Notes: generated by a model not told the origin, from the sequence alone. DNA of 64,000 nucleotides from Pseudahrensia sp036478985 (GCA_036478985.1 JAZGEY010000016.1:48283-112282), one strand, 5' to 3'; shown: positions 17,850-27,429, counted from the stretch's first letter. Translations and numbers: made by a program.

Positions 17850-18230
17850 TTGGACGGTTTAAAGAGGATCATTTTGATAGCTATCGGGGGCATATCCCTC
17901 GTGCTTGGAATTGTTGGAATTGTGCTTCCAGTTTTGCCAACAACGCCGTTTATTCTGTTATCGCTGTTTTGTTTTGGAAAAAGTTCACAACGGCTACATG
18001 ATTGGTTGATTTCTCATCCGCGAGTTGGCCCAGAAATACATGCTTGGCGTAATCATGGGGCGATTTCGAAGAAGGCCAAAATATCTGCCGTAACCTTGAT
18101 GGCCGCAGGAATGATTTTCAGTATAGCCGTTGGGTTGAAGCCAATTATTTTGATTGTCCAAGGCACTATAATCTCTTCGGTGGCTCTGTTCTTGATAACC
18201 CGCCCAATGCCACCAAAATCAGGCAGTTAG
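17850..18230 (+). CDS. DUF454 (YbaN-like) inner-membrane protein
   Basis: A 126-residue membrane protein with the DUF454 core: a hydrophobic segment, then GIVGIVLPVLPTTPFILLSLFCFGKSS and LHDWLISHPRVGP. Two or three membrane helices are predicted. There is no ATG in frame; the likely start is the TTG at 17850, giving MDGLKRI. A 13-codon ATG-started frame at 17821-17862 overlaps this start in another frame. The function of DUF454 proteins is not established. Confidence 0.78.
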   Translation: MDGLKRIILIAIGGISLVLGIVGIVLPVLPTTPFILLSLFCFGKSSQRLHDWLISHPRVGPEIHAWRNHGAISKKAKISAVTLMAAGMIFSIAVGLKPIILIVQGTIISSVALFLITRPMPPKSGS

Positions 18231-18301
18231 TGGTTTCAGTATTCTAAATTTCCTGTATTTATACGGCTAAGAGACTTATCTGTTGGAAAGACACTCGCTC
18301 C

Positions 18302-18907
18302 ATGACCGCCCCCTCAACAATCGCATATTTTGGTTACGGCTCGCTCGTAAATCTCGATACTTTGCGCACCCCATATATTTCGGCGCATCGTGCTCGTTTG
18401 AAAGGGTGGCGACGGGCTTGGTTGTCCTATCCTTCGACGGCAAATAATTTTGTAAAAAACACTGATATGGCGTTTTTGTCCGTTGAGCAGGCCCCAACTA
18501 CAGCCATCGAAGGGCTTGTGGTTATTGATCATAGCAGCAGTCTTGCGTCGCTCGATAAGCGTGAAGATGCGTATGATCGGGTGGAGATCAGCCATGACAG
18601 CCTTGAATTCCTCGATGAGAATCCTTTGCAGGGAAACACAAAGGCTTACCTCTATGTGGCTCAACAACCAGCCGCCAATCAAAAAACGAATATCTTGCGC
18701 TCATACCTCGATGCAGTAATGCAAGGCTACCAAACCAATTTCGGGGAGATCGGTATAGAGCGGTTTATGGCGACGACCACTAATTTTAATTGCTGCATAT
18801 TGGAAGACAGAGACGCGCCTTATTACCCAAGGTCGGTCGCATTAAATGATGCGGAGCGTGAGTTGTTTTCAAAATTTGCGTTGCCAAAAACCCCCGTGTC
18901 ATTCTAA
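18302..18907 (+). CDS. Gamma-glutamylcyclotransferase-like (GGCT fold) protein
   Basis: A 201-residue protein opening with YFGYGSLVN, the substrate-binding YGSL motif of the GGCT fold. The central part (AIEGLVVIDHSSSLASLDKREDAYDRVEI) fits the fold, with a Glu in the expected catalytic area. Family members act on gamma-glutamyl peptides or other gamma-glutamylamines. The specific substrate is not clear. Confidence 0.7.
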   Translation: MTAPSTIAYFGYGSLVNLDTLRTPYISAHRARLKGWRRAWLSYPSTANNFVKNTDMAFLSVEQAPTTAIEGLVVIDHSSSLASLDKREDAYDRVEISHDSLEFLDENPLQGNTKAYLYVAQQPAANQKTNILRSYLDAVMQGYQTNFGEIGIERFMATTTNFNCCILEDRDAPYYPRSVALNDAERELFSKFALPKTPVSF

Positions 18908-18911
18908 GACA

Positions 18912-18928
18912 ATTCTAATGAATAGAAT
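18912..18928. repeat. Short inverted repeat upstream of the DAHP synthase gene
   Basis: ATTCTA and TAGAAT flank ATGAA, a 6-bp inverted repeat ending 32 nt before the aroF-type start codon. It could be an operator or just AT-rich chance symmetry. No T-run follows. Confidence 0.3.
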
Positions 18929-18960
18929 GGGCTGCGTGTTTTGCCCGAGGAGTGAATAAT

Positions 18961-20340
18961 ATGGCTGCTAAATGGTCCCCAAATTCTTGGCGTTCTAAAC
19001 CTTCTGTACAGATGCCGAATTATCCTGATCAATCTGCACTTGAGGCAACGGAAGCCCGTCTTGCTTCATTCCCTCCTTTGGTATTTGCAGGGGAAGCCCG
19101 TGCGCTAAAAGATCAATTGGCTCGCGTTTCTCGCGGTGAAGCCTTTTTAATGCAGGGCGGTGATTGCGCCGAGAGCTTTGCTGAACACGGTGCGGACAAC
19201 ATCCGAGACTTCTTTCGCGTATTCCTGCAAATGGCAGTGGTGCTTACCTTTGGTGCATCCAAGCCAGTTGTGAAGCTTGGCCGCATTGCCGGGCAATTTG
19301 CAAAACCCCGTTCATCGGATAGCGAAACAAAGGGTGATGTTACTCTCGCCTCCTATAAGGGCGATGTGGTCAACGGTATGGAATTCACCGAGGCCTCAAG
19401 GGTTCCTGATCCTGAACGTCAGATTATGGCCTACCGCCAATCTGCTGCCACCTTGAATCTGCTACGTGCATTTGCAACCGGCGGTTATGCTAATTTGAAT
19501 CATATCCATGAGTGGACCTTGGATTTTGCCAAGAACTCACCACAGGCAGAAAAATTTGAAGAGCTGAATTCGCGCATTACACAGACCCTTGGGTTTATGA
19601 ATGCGATTGGTATGGATCCTGAAAATAATCCAAAACTGCGTGAAACTGATTTCTATACCAGTCATGAAGCACTTTTGCTCGGGTACGAAGAAGCTTTGAC
19701 TCGCGAAGATTCAATTAGCGGCGACCCTTACGCAACATCAGGCCATATGATTTGGATTGGCGATCGTACCCGCCAACCAGATCATGGACATGTAGAATAT
19801 TGCCGTGGCATCAAAAACCCAATTGGTTTGAAGTGTGGCCCAAGCATGACACCAGACGGTTTGTTGGAATTGATCGACATTCTATCGCCTGATAACGAAG
19901 AAGGTCGCTTGACCCTCATTGCCCGTTTTGGCCATGACCAAGTGGAAGACCACCTTCCTGCGCTTATCCGTGCAGTTGAACGCGAAGGCAAAAGCGTTGT
20001 GTGGTCTTGTGACCCGATGCACGGCAACACGATCTCAGCTGGCGGTTATAAAACTCGCCCGTTCGATCGAGTAATGGGGGAGGTCAACGCCTTCTTCGAT
20101 GTGCATGAAGCAGAGGGCACGGTTGCTGGCGGTGTTCATGTTGAAATGACAGGCCAAGATGTGACAGAATGTACGGGTGGTGCTCGTGCGGTAACGGACG
20201 CTGATCTTGGTAGCCGTTATCACACCCATTGCGACCCACGCCTCAATGCCAGTCAATCTTTGGAACTCGCGTTCCTTGTGGCAGACCGTTTGAAGCAAAC
20301 AAAAACAGGCGCGGCATCACAAAAAGAAGCTGCAGCATGA
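18961..20340 (+). CDS. 3-deoxy-7-phosphoheptulonate synthase, class II (plant type)
   Basis: Joins phosphoenolpyruvate and erythrose 4-phosphate in the first step of the shikimate pathway. At 460 residues it is the class II (AroA-II) form, with WSPNSWRSKP at the N-terminus, MQGGDCAESF (metal-binding Cys), KCGPSM and WSCDPMHGNT. I choose the ATG at 18961 because GAGGAG sits 8 nt upstream; a GTG three codons earlier would overlap that site. The stop overlaps the GFA gene start by 4 nt. Confidence 0.95.
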   Translation: MAAKWSPNSWRSKPSVQMPNYPDQSALEATEARLASFPPLVFAGEARALKDQLARVSRGEAFLMQGGDCAESFAEHGADNIRDFFRVFLQMAVVLTFGASKPVVKLGRIAGQFAKPRSSDSETKGDVTLASYKGDVVNGMEFTEASRVPDPERQIMAYRQSAATLNLLRAFATGGYANLNHIHEWTLDFAKNSPQAEKFEELNSRITQTLGFMNAIGMDPENNPKLRETDFYTSHEALLLGYEEALTREDSISGDPYATSGHMIWIGDRTRQPDHGHVEYCRGIKNPIGLKCGPSMTPDGLLELIDILSPDNEEGRLTLIARFGHDQVEDHLPALIRAVEREGKSVVWSCDPMHGNTISAGGYKTRPFDRVMGEVNAFFDVHEAEGTVAGGVHVEMTGQDVTECTGGARAVTDADLGSRYHTHCDPRLNASQSLELAFLVADRLKQTKTGAASQKEAAA

Positions 20341-20744
20341 GCGCTACAGGCTCTTGCAACTGCGGTGGCGTAAAATACGTCATCGAGGGTAAAATGCGCT
20401 CTGTAACGGCTTGTCACTGTACCCAATGCCAAAAGCAAACGGGTTTGTATTATGCGGCCACCAATGTTTTGGATGCTGATCTCACAGTTGAAGATAGCGG
20501 GTCACTCAAATGGTACTTAGCTTCTGACACGGCTAAACGCGGGTTTTGTGGTGAGTGTGGCTCGGCTTTGTTTTGGAAACGCAATGGAAGCGATACAACT
20601 TCAATTCTTGCGGGTTCCTTAGATGGTGATGCAGGCGTTAAAATTGAACGTCATATTTTTGCGGCGGACAAAGGCGCATTCTACGATATCGAGGATGGTC
20701 TACCTCAGTTCCCACAAAGTGATGGTCAAACCTTGGTTCGATAG
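20337..20744 (+). CDS. GFA-family (CENP-V/GFA domain) zinc protein
   Basis: A 135-residue protein with the zinc-binding cysteine pattern of the GFA family: SCNCGG near the N-terminus, CHCTQCQKQTG, and FCGECGSALFWK. The family is named for glutathione-dependent formaldehyde-activating enzyme, but most members have no tested activity. The ATG lies in the stop codon of the DAHP synthase gene (ATGA), so translation is probably coupled. An extended upstream frame overlapping that gene is not credible. Confidence 0.85.
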   Translation: MSATGSCNCGGVKYVIEGKMRSVTACHCTQCQKQTGLYYAATNVLDADLTVEDSGSLKWYLASDTAKRGFCGECGSALFWKRNGSDTTSILAGSLDGDAGVKIERHIFAADKGAFYDIEDGLPQFPQSDGQTLVR

Positions 20745-20782
20745 TTATTGCTCCACCGCTTTCGAGGCACTACATATCCAGC

Positions 20783-22459
20783 ATGATAAAACTACATGAC
20801 ACCATTCGTATTGCCGTTGCCCAATTGAACCCCACTGTGGGGGATGTTGACGGGAACCTTGCTCTTGCCCGTGAAGCCCGCCGTGACGCGGCGAAGCAGG
20901 GGGCTGACTTAATCCTGTTCACAGAGCTTTTTCTATCGGGCTATTCGCCTGAAGATTTAGTGCTGAAGCCAGCCTTTATTTCTAAGTGCATGGAAGCCGC
21001 TGAAAAGCTGGCGAAGGATACAAATGACGATGGCCCCGGAATTGTCTTGGGTGTGCCGTGGCGTGATAAGAAAACGGGCCTGCATAATTCTGTAGCCATT
21101 ATTGACGGTGGAAAGATACAAACCCTGCGCCATAAGGTAGATTTGCCAAACTACGGTGTGTTTGACGAAAAACGGGTCTTTGATGCGGGGCCGATGCCCG
21201 GGCCAGTCAACTTCCGTGGTGTGCGGTTGGGTATTCCTATCTGCGAAGACATCTGGGGTGAAGAAGACATTTGCGAAACCCTTGCCGAAAGCGGTGCGGA
21301 AATCATTCTTGTTCCAAATGGCTCTCCATATTACCGCGATAAAATGGATGTGCGCCACCAGATCGTCATCAAGCAGGTAATCGAATCTGGCTTGCCTATT
21401 CTTTACGCCAACCAATTGGGTGGCCAAGACGAACTTGTTTTTGATGGCGGGTCTTTCGCTGTGAACACAGATAAAACCATTCCAATTCAAATGAACCAAT
21501 TTGAAGATAGCGTAACGCTTACAACATGGCGGCGCGGTAAGGACGGTTGGGCTTGCGATACGGGCGTTCGCGCCAAGATCGCAGATACGCAAGAAGCTGA
21601 CTGGCGTGCTTGTGTGTTGGGCCTGCGGGACTACGTGAATAAGAATGGTTTTGAGAACGTAGTGCTTGGTCTTTCTGGCGGTATAGATTCTGCCATAGTA
21701 ACCGCCATGAGCGTTGATGCTTTGGGGGAAGAACGAGTGCGCTGCGTTATGCTGCCGTATCGCTACACCTCCGACGAATCCCATAAAGATGCGGAAGACT
21801 GTGCCCGTGCGCTGGGAGTGCGCTATGAAGTAGTGCCTATCTCCGAGCCAGTTGAAGGGTTCCTCTCCGCCTTGTCTGATACCTTCGCGGGAACCAAAGA
21901 AGGGGTAACTGAAGAGAATCTACAAAGCCGCGCGCGCGGCGTTATTCTCATGGGTATCTCGAATAAGTTTGGCTCGATGGTGGTGACCACCGGCAATAAG
22001 TCAGAGATGTCAGTTGGCTACGCCACGCTTTATGGCGATATGAACGGCGGCTTCAATCCGATCAAAGACCTTTATAAAATGCAGGTCTATGAACTATCCG
22101 ATTGGCGCAACAAGCACGTGCCACCAGATTGCCTTGGACCGTCTGGTATGGTCATCCCGCAAAACATCATTGATAAAGCACCAACCGCTGAATTGCGGGA
22201 AGGACAGACGGACCAAGATAGCCTTCCGCCTTATCCCGTGCTCGATAAAATACTTGAGAGCCTCGTTGAAAAAGAAATGTCGGTCGATCATATCGTCAAG
22301 GAAAACAATTTTGAACGGGCAACCGTCGAGCGCATGGAGCACCTGCTTTACATCGCGGAATACAAACGCCGCCAAGCAGCGCCGGGTGTGAAGATAACCC
22401 GCCGTGCCTTTGGTCGTGAACGTCGCTATCCAATTACCAACCGGTTCCGCGACAGATGA
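20783..22459 (+). CDS. nadE: Glutamine-dependent NAD+ synthetase
   Basis: Makes NAD+ from nicotinate adenine dinucleotide using ATP and glutamine. It is 558 residues. The N-terminal nitrilase-type glutaminase domain (about 1-270) has the nucleophile Cys154 in GIPICEDIW. The C-terminal synthetase domain has the PP-loop LSGGIDSA around residue 297 and TGNKSEMSVGY. The stop overlaps folP by 4 nt, linking NAD and folate genes in one coupled block. Confidence 0.96.
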   Translation: MIKLHDTIRIAVAQLNPTVGDVDGNLALAREARRDAAKQGADLILFTELFLSGYSPEDLVLKPAFISKCMEAAEKLAKDTNDDGPGIVLGVPWRDKKTGLHNSVAIIDGGKIQTLRHKVDLPNYGVFDEKRVFDAGPMPGPVNFRGVRLGIPICEDIWGEEDICETLAESGAEIILVPNGSPYYRDKMDVRHQIVIKQVIESGLPILYANQLGGQDELVFDGGSFAVNTDKTIPIQMNQFEDSVTLTTWRRGKDGWACDTGVRAKIADTQEADWRACVLGLRDYVNKNGFENVVLGLSGGIDSAIVTAMSVDALGEERVRCVMLPYRYTSDESHKDAEDCARALGVRYEVVPISEPVEGFLSALSDTFAGTKEGVTEENLQSRARGVILMGISNKFGSMVVTTGNKSEMSVGYATLYGDMNGGFNPIKDLYKMQVYELSDWRNKHVPPDCLGPSGMVIPQNIIDKAPTAELREGQTDQDSLPPYPVLDKILESLVEKEMSVDHIVKENNFERATVERMEHLLYIAEYKRRQAAPGVKITRRAFGRERRYPITNRFRDR

Positions 22460-23307
22460 AGAATGTGTTTGCCCCCCGCGTGTGGTCACTAGCCCATGGG
22501 TGTAGCCTTACGGTTGGCCCTAAGGCTCTAATCATGGGGGTGCTGAATGTTACGCCCGATTCATTTTCCGATGGCGGTAAGTTCATTGCTTTGCGGGAGG
22601 CTGAAACCCGTGCCCGTGACATGATAGAGCAGGGAGCCGTTATTATTGATGTTGGCGGGGAATCCACAAGGCCCGGCGCAGAGGAAGTGGATGGTAAAAC
22701 CGAGCGGGAGCGGGTTCTTCCCGTTATTGAAATGCTTGCCGCGACAACCGATACGCTTATCTCAATAGACACCTATAGGGCGGATACAGCCAAAGCGGCT
22801 GTGAGGGCAGGGGCCCATATTGTCAATGATGTATGGGGTTGCCAACGGGAGCCTGATATCGCCAAGTTTGCCGCCGAAACGGGGGCTGGGTTGGCTATTA
22901 TGCACACCAGTCGTGACCGTGAGGTTTTACCGAATGTAATGAAAGATCAAATTCAGTTTCTCAAACGCTCTTTGGATATTGCGAGCAAAGCAGGTGTAGG
23001 TAGCGATAAGATTATTTTGGACCCCGGTTTTGGCTTCGGCAAAGACATGACAGTAAACCTCCATATTCTAAATCGCATCGAAGAATTACACACATTGGGC
23101 TTCCCGCTTTTAATCGGCACATCGAGAAAGAGATTTCTCGGCACGATAACGGGCCAAGACGCTGAAGAACGGGGGGTTGCAACGGCAGCGACAAGTGTTG
23201 TCGCGCGGATGAAAGGGGCGGCAATTTTTCGCGTCCATGATATAGTCGAAAATAGGGATGCCCTCGCGGTAACTGATGCCCTGATTGATACTGGAAGTGA
23301 TACATGA
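22456..23307 (+). CDS. folP: Dihydropteroate synthase
   Basis: Condenses p-aminobenzoate with hydroxymethyl-dihydropterin pyrophosphate, and is the sulfonamide target. It is 283 residues with GVLNVTPDSFSDGG near the N-terminus, GGESTRPGA, and LDPGFGFGKD, all family signatures. The start ATG overlaps the nadE stop and its stop overlaps folB, each by 4 nt. Confidence 0.97.
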   Translation: MKNVFAPRVWSLAHGCSLTVGPKALIMGVLNVTPDSFSDGGKFIALREAETRARDMIEQGAVIIDVGGESTRPGAEEVDGKTERERVLPVIEMLAATTDTLISIDTYRADTAKAAVRAGAHIVNDVWGCQREPDIAKFAAETGAGLAIMHTSRDREVLPNVMKDQIQFLKRSLDIASKAGVGSDKIILDPGFGFGKDMTVNLHILNRIEELHTLGFPLLIGTSRKRFLGTITGQDAEERGVATAATSVVARMKGAAIFRVHDIVENRDALAVTDALIDTGSDT

Positions 23308-23681
23308 GTAAAAAGACGCATACATATGAAATAACACTAAAAAATTGTTCGTTTTTTGCCCACCATGGTGTTTTTGAGGAAGAGACGAAGCTTGGGCAAC
23401 GGTTCTTCGTTGATGCCACGTTACGGGTGGATCCAATGGGGGCCTTAGAGCAAGATCGTATTGAAGGCACTGTGCACTACGGTGAAGTGTTTGCCGTGAT
23501 TGAGCGGCTGGTCACAAAGCAAAGTCGCTATCTAATCGAAGCTTTGGCTTTAGATATTGCACAGGGGCTATGTGATGAATTTAAGCAAATTCAACACGCA
23601 AAGGTCACCGTGCGTAAGCCCCATGCTCCCGTGCCTGGAATCCTAGACCATGTTGAAGTCACGGTTTGTCATCCAGAATGA
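23304..23681 (+). CDS. folB: Dihydroneopterin aldolase
   Basis: Converts 7,8-dihydroneopterin to 6-hydroxymethyl-dihydropterin and glycolaldehyde in folate synthesis. It is 125 residues with FFAHHGVFEEE, the pterin-binding N-terminal segment, VHYGEVFAVI and VTVRKPHAPVPG near the C-terminus. Coupled by 4-nt overlaps to folP and folK. Confidence 0.95.
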   Translation: MSKKTHTYEITLKNCSFFAHHGVFEEETKLGQRFFVDATLRVDPMGALEQDRIEGTVHYGEVFAVIERLVTKQSRYLIEALALDIAQGLCDEFKQIQHAKVTVRKPHAPVPGILDHVEVTVCHPE

Positions 23682-24175
23682 AAAAGGTTTGGCTCGGTCT
23701 AGGCGGGAACATTGGCGATGTCACATCTGCAATGGGAGTCGCCCTGCGCGGTTTGGATGCAGCCAAGGAGATTAAGGTCGCTCGAGTGTCATCCGTCTAT
23801 AAAACTCCGCCCTGGGGTGTTACAGACCAGCCGTGGTTCCATAATTGTTGTGCGGAGATACAAACGAGCCTCGCTCCAGAAGAGCTCCTAGATGCGTGCC
23901 AAGCGGTGGAGAAGGTAGGAAAGCGTGAGCGCGTCATTCGCTGGGGGCCTCGTACCATAGATGTGGATATTTTGTTGTTTGAAGGGGTGATGCAAACCGA
24001 GCCGCGCCTTACAATTCCCCACCCACGCATGATGGAACGTGCGTTCGTGCTCGTACCCTTAGCAGAGATCGCCCCAGATATATCCGTCTTAGGCAGGACC
24101 TGCGCTAATCGCGTGGATGAAATGGAAAGCGGTGATATTCAAAAGCTTGAGACCCCAAAGGGCTGGTGGCGCTAG
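23678..24175 (+). CDS. folK: 2-amino-4-hydroxy-6-hydroxymethyldihydropteridine diphosphokinase
   Basis: Pyrophosphorylates hydroxymethyl-dihydropterin using ATP, giving the FolP substrate. LGLGGNIGD opens the protein, and RWGPRTIDVDILLF and IPHPRMMERAFVLVPLAEIAP are the signature segments. The ATG at 23678 overlaps the folB stop; a TTG four codons earlier is less likely. The stop codon interlocks with that of the convergent secreted-protein gene. Confidence 0.96.
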   Translation: MKKVWLGLGGNIGDVTSAMGVALRGLDAAKEIKVARVSSVYKTPPWGVTDQPWFHNCCAEIQTSLAPEELLDACQAVEKVGKRERVIRWGPRTIDVDILLFEGVMQTEPRLTIPHPRMMERAFVLVPLAEIAPDISVLGRTCANRVDEMESGDIQKLETPKGWWR

Positions 24176-24708
24176 TTACTTGCTACGGAAGCTTTCTTCG
24201 GGCCGCCAGTACGGGCAAGAGTCAGGCCGATAAAGGGAACTAACCCGCCTTTCACGCGAACTAATATCGTAATATTGAGTTTGTTACGGCCTTTAAGCCG
24301 CGCAATCATCGTGCCACGAATGTTCTTGCGCTTAATACCCAAAACCAGTTTTTGACCGCGCAATTTTCCAGAAACTATGTCCAGTCCTTTGCCTTTTGCG
24401 CCATCTAAAAACCGTCCGCGATAGCTGCTGCCACGCTTTGTGATAATTGCTTCGATTGGTTGAGAAAACAAGCCAACACGGCATTTACCTGATAATTTCA
24501 TACCAACGCGGGCAGGAGTTTGCCCTGATAAATTACAGGTGAACCGGGTGTTTTTGTATTTTCCAGCAACAATTTTTCCGGCACCAGACCAAGTGCCTTG
24601 AACGTTTTTGAAATAAACGCGTTCACTAGCAACGGCGGGTAATGCCATACCAAAAGATAGAATTGATGCACATGCCAAAGCTTTGGCAGAAGGTGACAGG
24701 AAACTCAT
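24172..24708 (-). CDS. Secreted basic protein of unknown function
   Basis: I do not recognise this protein. It has a signal peptide (about residues 1-28, ending in PAVAS), followed by a basic, glycine-rich beta-type domain of about 150 residues. The pattern GTWSGAGKI then TRFTCNLSGQ, with two cysteines that may pair, resembles periplasmic beta-barrel or lipid-binding folds, but no family is evident. The ATG at 24708 has AGGT nine bases upstream; an ATG three codons earlier is an alternative. It faces folK with interlocked stops. Confidence 0.65.
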   Translation of the reverse strand: MSFLSPSAKALACASILSFGMALPAVASERVYFKNVQGTWSGAGKIVAGKYKNTRFTCNLSGQTPARVGMKLSGKCRVGLFSQPIEAIITKRGSSYRGRFLDGAKGKGLDIVSGKLRGQKLVLGIKRKNIRGTMIARLKGRNKLNITILVRVKGGLVPFIGLTLARTGGPKKASVASN

Positions 24709-24809
24709 AACACACATACCTGAACTGATTTAGGGTGAGTATTAGGGAAAATGGTTAACGCATTACTGATGGTTTGTGAATTGGTAATCATACATAATCA
24801 CGAAATGTT

Positions 24810-25904
24810 TCATTTTGGCTCTTTCGTAGAAAAGCTGACCAATTCCCCCATGAAGTCCTTTACCGTTGGGCGCGTTTGATCTGTGAATGGTAGTGGGCGG
24901 CACACATCAATTGCTGAAATACCTATGCGTGCGGTGAGCAAGCCATTGATAACCCCTTCGCCAAGCCGCGAAGAAATCTTGGCTGCCAGCCCATGACCAA
25001 CCATTTGCTGAACCAAGCCTTCTCCAACGGCGAGTGTTCCTGTCACGGCTAGATGACCAACCACGTTACGCGTTAAACGCCAAAATCCCAACGTCGTTGG
25101 GCGGCCACCGTATAGTTCTGAAAGACGACGTATCAGACGCGCGTTCTCCACCAGTACAAACCCAATATCGACGAGTGCCCGTGGGCTAACCGCCGTTACG
25201 ACTGAAACTCGTTTTGCCGATCCCATAACCAGCGCGCGGGCTTTGTCGTCTAAAGGTTTCATTAAATCACGCTCAGCAAGGGCAATGAGATCGCGCCCAT
25301 TGATAATTTGGTTCCCGTGTTCAGCAATCGAATTTCGTCCGTGAGCGGTGTCTGGCCTGTCTGAGTAGAGTTGTTCCAATTCCCCCAAGACGCTTTGAGC
25401 GCGTTTCATATCATCATCAATGCTGGCACGAGTGGCGTTAGCTCTCAAACCATCAATCTTGGTCATGCGTCGAAGGCTAAACAGCTCGCGTATAACAACC
25501 GCCAAAGCAGCCAGCACCAACAGGCCAGCTAGCCCTACTGCCAGCCACCCAAGCCAATCTTGGCGGCTGAAGAGGTCCCGTATCAACTGATCAACCCAAA
25601 GGCCAATACCAAGGGACAGTAGCCCTGTAAGAGCCAGCCAAAATACCCGCGACCAACGAAACCGTTTGCTACGGGGGGATGGCGGCGGTGGCGTTAGACT
25701 GTCTGCAAAATCAGTGGCGCTGACCGTTGGCACGTTAATCCGTTGAGCTGCTTCATCGGGGATGGTTTGTAGAATGGTTTTGTCTTTGACGGCCCTTGGT
25801 TTCCGAGCTTTAGGCGAGGGAGAAATTTCCTTTTTTTGAGGTGCTAGGGTTGCAACACTGTCCAAATTGAAAGAGCGTGGCGCACGTTTGTTATTCTTGC
25901 TCAT
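24810..25904 (-). CDS. YcjF-family (TIGR01620/DUF697) inner-membrane protein
   Basis: A 364-residue protein with a proline- and lysine-rich cytoplasmic N-terminus, two adjacent transmembrane helices (about residues 85-140) and a C-terminal DUF697-type domain. It overlaps the YcjX-family gene by 4 nt, the same pairing as ycjX-ycjF in enterobacteria, where the genes belong to the envelope-stress phage-shock regulon. No pspA or pspF gene is visible here. The role is unknown. Confidence 0.85.
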   Translation of the reverse strand: MSKNNKRAPRSFNLDSVATLAPQKKEISPSPKARKPRAVKDKTILQTIPDEAAQRINVPTVSATDFADSLTPPPPSPRSKRFRWSRVFWLALTGLLSLGIGLWVDQLIRDLFSRQDWLGWLAVGLAGLLVLAALAVVIRELFSLRRMTKIDGLRANATRASIDDDMKRAQSVLGELEQLYSDRPDTAHGRNSIAEHGNQIINGRDLIALAERDLMKPLDDKARALVMGSAKRVSVVTAVSPRALVDIGFVLVENARLIRRLSELYGGRPTTLGFWRLTRNVVGHLAVTGTLAVGEGLVQQMVGHGLAAKISSRLGEGVINGLLTARIGISAIDVCRPLPFTDQTRPTVKDFMGELVSFSTKEPK

Positions 25905-27355
25905 TGCAATTTATCTCCGAGTAAGAACTCTAAAGCGCGGTCTAGGCGAATGTGTGGAAGCGATAAGGTGACACCATTACCGGATTTTTCGAGTTGAGGC
26001 GGTTTAAACCGAAGGAAACGCAAATCGCCAGCTTCGCGTTTTGGGTCGAGAACTTCTTTTGGATCGCTGGGTAGATCACCAGGGAAAATAGCCGTACGGG
26101 TTTTGCCATCAAAGATTTCGTCTCCCATGGCTTCCCCTTTTAACGGAGTGCCAACAATCACCGGTAACTGTTCGCCTCCTTCAGATAATTGAGCTTCGGA
26201 GGTTGCGCGAATTGCAGCCATGGCAACAACTTGTGTTTCAGCACCAGCAAATTGAGCGCGCATAGATGCGCGCTCAACGAGACGGGACAAAATCGCTTCT
26301 AAATGATCGTGGTTCTCGTGGTGAAGGTGATCGGCCTTTGTTGCCGCGAATAAAATGCGGTCTGTTCGAGTGCTAAACAGTGATGTTAGCCAAGAATGTT
26401 TGCCATGGTTGAAGCAAGAAAGAATGTCTGAAAGGGCGGTTTCTAAATCTGCGACAGCAGCGCCCCCTGCATTCAGCGCTTGCAGAGCATCAACCAGTAC
26501 AATTTGCCGGTCTATCCGCGCGAAATGCTCCCTAAAGAACGGTTTAACCAAGATGTTTTTATAGGCCTCATACCGATGCGCCATCATTGCATGTAGAGAT
26601 TCTTCAGGAGCGATGGCATCATCTCCAAGGTCTAACGGCGCAAAAGTGAGGGCGGGGGAGCCCTCTAAATCTCCCGGCATTAAAAAGCGGCCAGGGGGTA
26701 GCGTTGAAAGGGCGCTTTCATCTGAACGGCAATTTCGTAGGTAATGGGTAAACTCTTCTGCCAAACCACGGGCGATCATTTCATCTGCTTCACCAGACGG
26801 TTCTGCTGTAGCAACAATCTTATGCCATTTTTTGGCTAGAGCTTTACGATTGGGCAGTCGCGAGAGCGCCATGGCTTCCCGAGACCATTGTTCATAGCTT
26901 TTGCCAAGCAAAGGTAAGTCCAGTAGCCATTCGCCCGGATAATCAACAATATCGAGCGTTAATTCTCCAGCACCGAATGTGCGACTCCAACCTGATGCGG
27001 ATTCATATTCTATCTTTATTCGTATTTCAGAAATGGCGCTTGTTGATTGCGGCCAAATACCTTCGTTTAGCAGCGCGTCCAAGTGGTCTTCATATTGGAA
27101 ACGCGGAATTGCATCATCAGGTTGGGGAGCTAGTTTTGCGCTGGCAATTCGCCCACTCGATTGCGCTTCAAACAATGGTAATTTTCCGCCATTTAGAAGG
27201 TTGTGAATGAGCGAGGTGATGAAGACGGTTTTGCCTGCACGCGAAAGCCCCGTTACTCCGAACCGAACTGTTGGGTGGAACAGACCGCTTGCGGAATCTG
27301 AAATATTATCAAGGGCAATACGGGCATCATCGCCGAGCGTGGTGATTTTGGCCAT
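25901..27355 (-). CDS. YcjX-family (DUF463) P-loop NTPase
   Basis: A 484-residue GTPase-like protein. The P-loop is GLSRAGKTVF at about residues 36-45, followed by switch-like segments including DIVDYPGEW and FAATKADHLH, which resembles the NKxD nucleotide-specificity motif. I start at the ATG preceded by GGGGAG; an upstream TTG would add eight residues. It is translationally coupled to the YcjF-like gene. It is presumably cytoplasmic, acting with that membrane partner. Confidence 0.9.
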   Translation of the reverse strand: MAKITTLGDDARIALDNISDSASGLFHPTVRFGVTGLSRAGKTVFITSLIHNLLNGGKLPLFEAQSSGRIASAKLAPQPDDAIPRFQYEDHLDALLNEGIWPQSTSAISEIRIKIEYESASGWSRTFGAGELTLDIVDYPGEWLLDLPLLGKSYEQWSREAMALSRLPNRKALAKKWHKIVATAEPSGEADEMIARGLAEEFTHYLRNCRSDESALSTLPPGRFLMPGDLEGSPALTFAPLDLGDDAIAPEESLHAMMAHRYEAYKNILVKPFFREHFARIDRQIVLVDALQALNAGGAAVADLETALSDILSCFNHGKHSWLTSLFSTRTDRILFAATKADHLHHENHDHLEAILSRLVERASMRAQFAGAETQVVAMAAIRATSEAQLSEGGEQLPVIVGTPLKGEAMGDEIFDGKTRTAIFPGDLPSDPKEVLDPKREAGDLRFLRFKPPQLEKSGNGVTLSLPHIRLDRALEFLLGDKLQ

Positions 27356-27429
27356 GATCTCCCCTTTGTAATTTAGCAAATATTTTGCGGACGAAATAAC
27401 AACACTGATATAGGGAGCTTACAGCGGGT

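Noticed and set aside
20957..21784. Open 275-codon frame antisense to nadE
   Set aside because: It lies wholly opposite nadE, has no ribosome site, and its translation shows no domain or signal peptide pattern. Long antisense frames like this are a codon-bias shadow.
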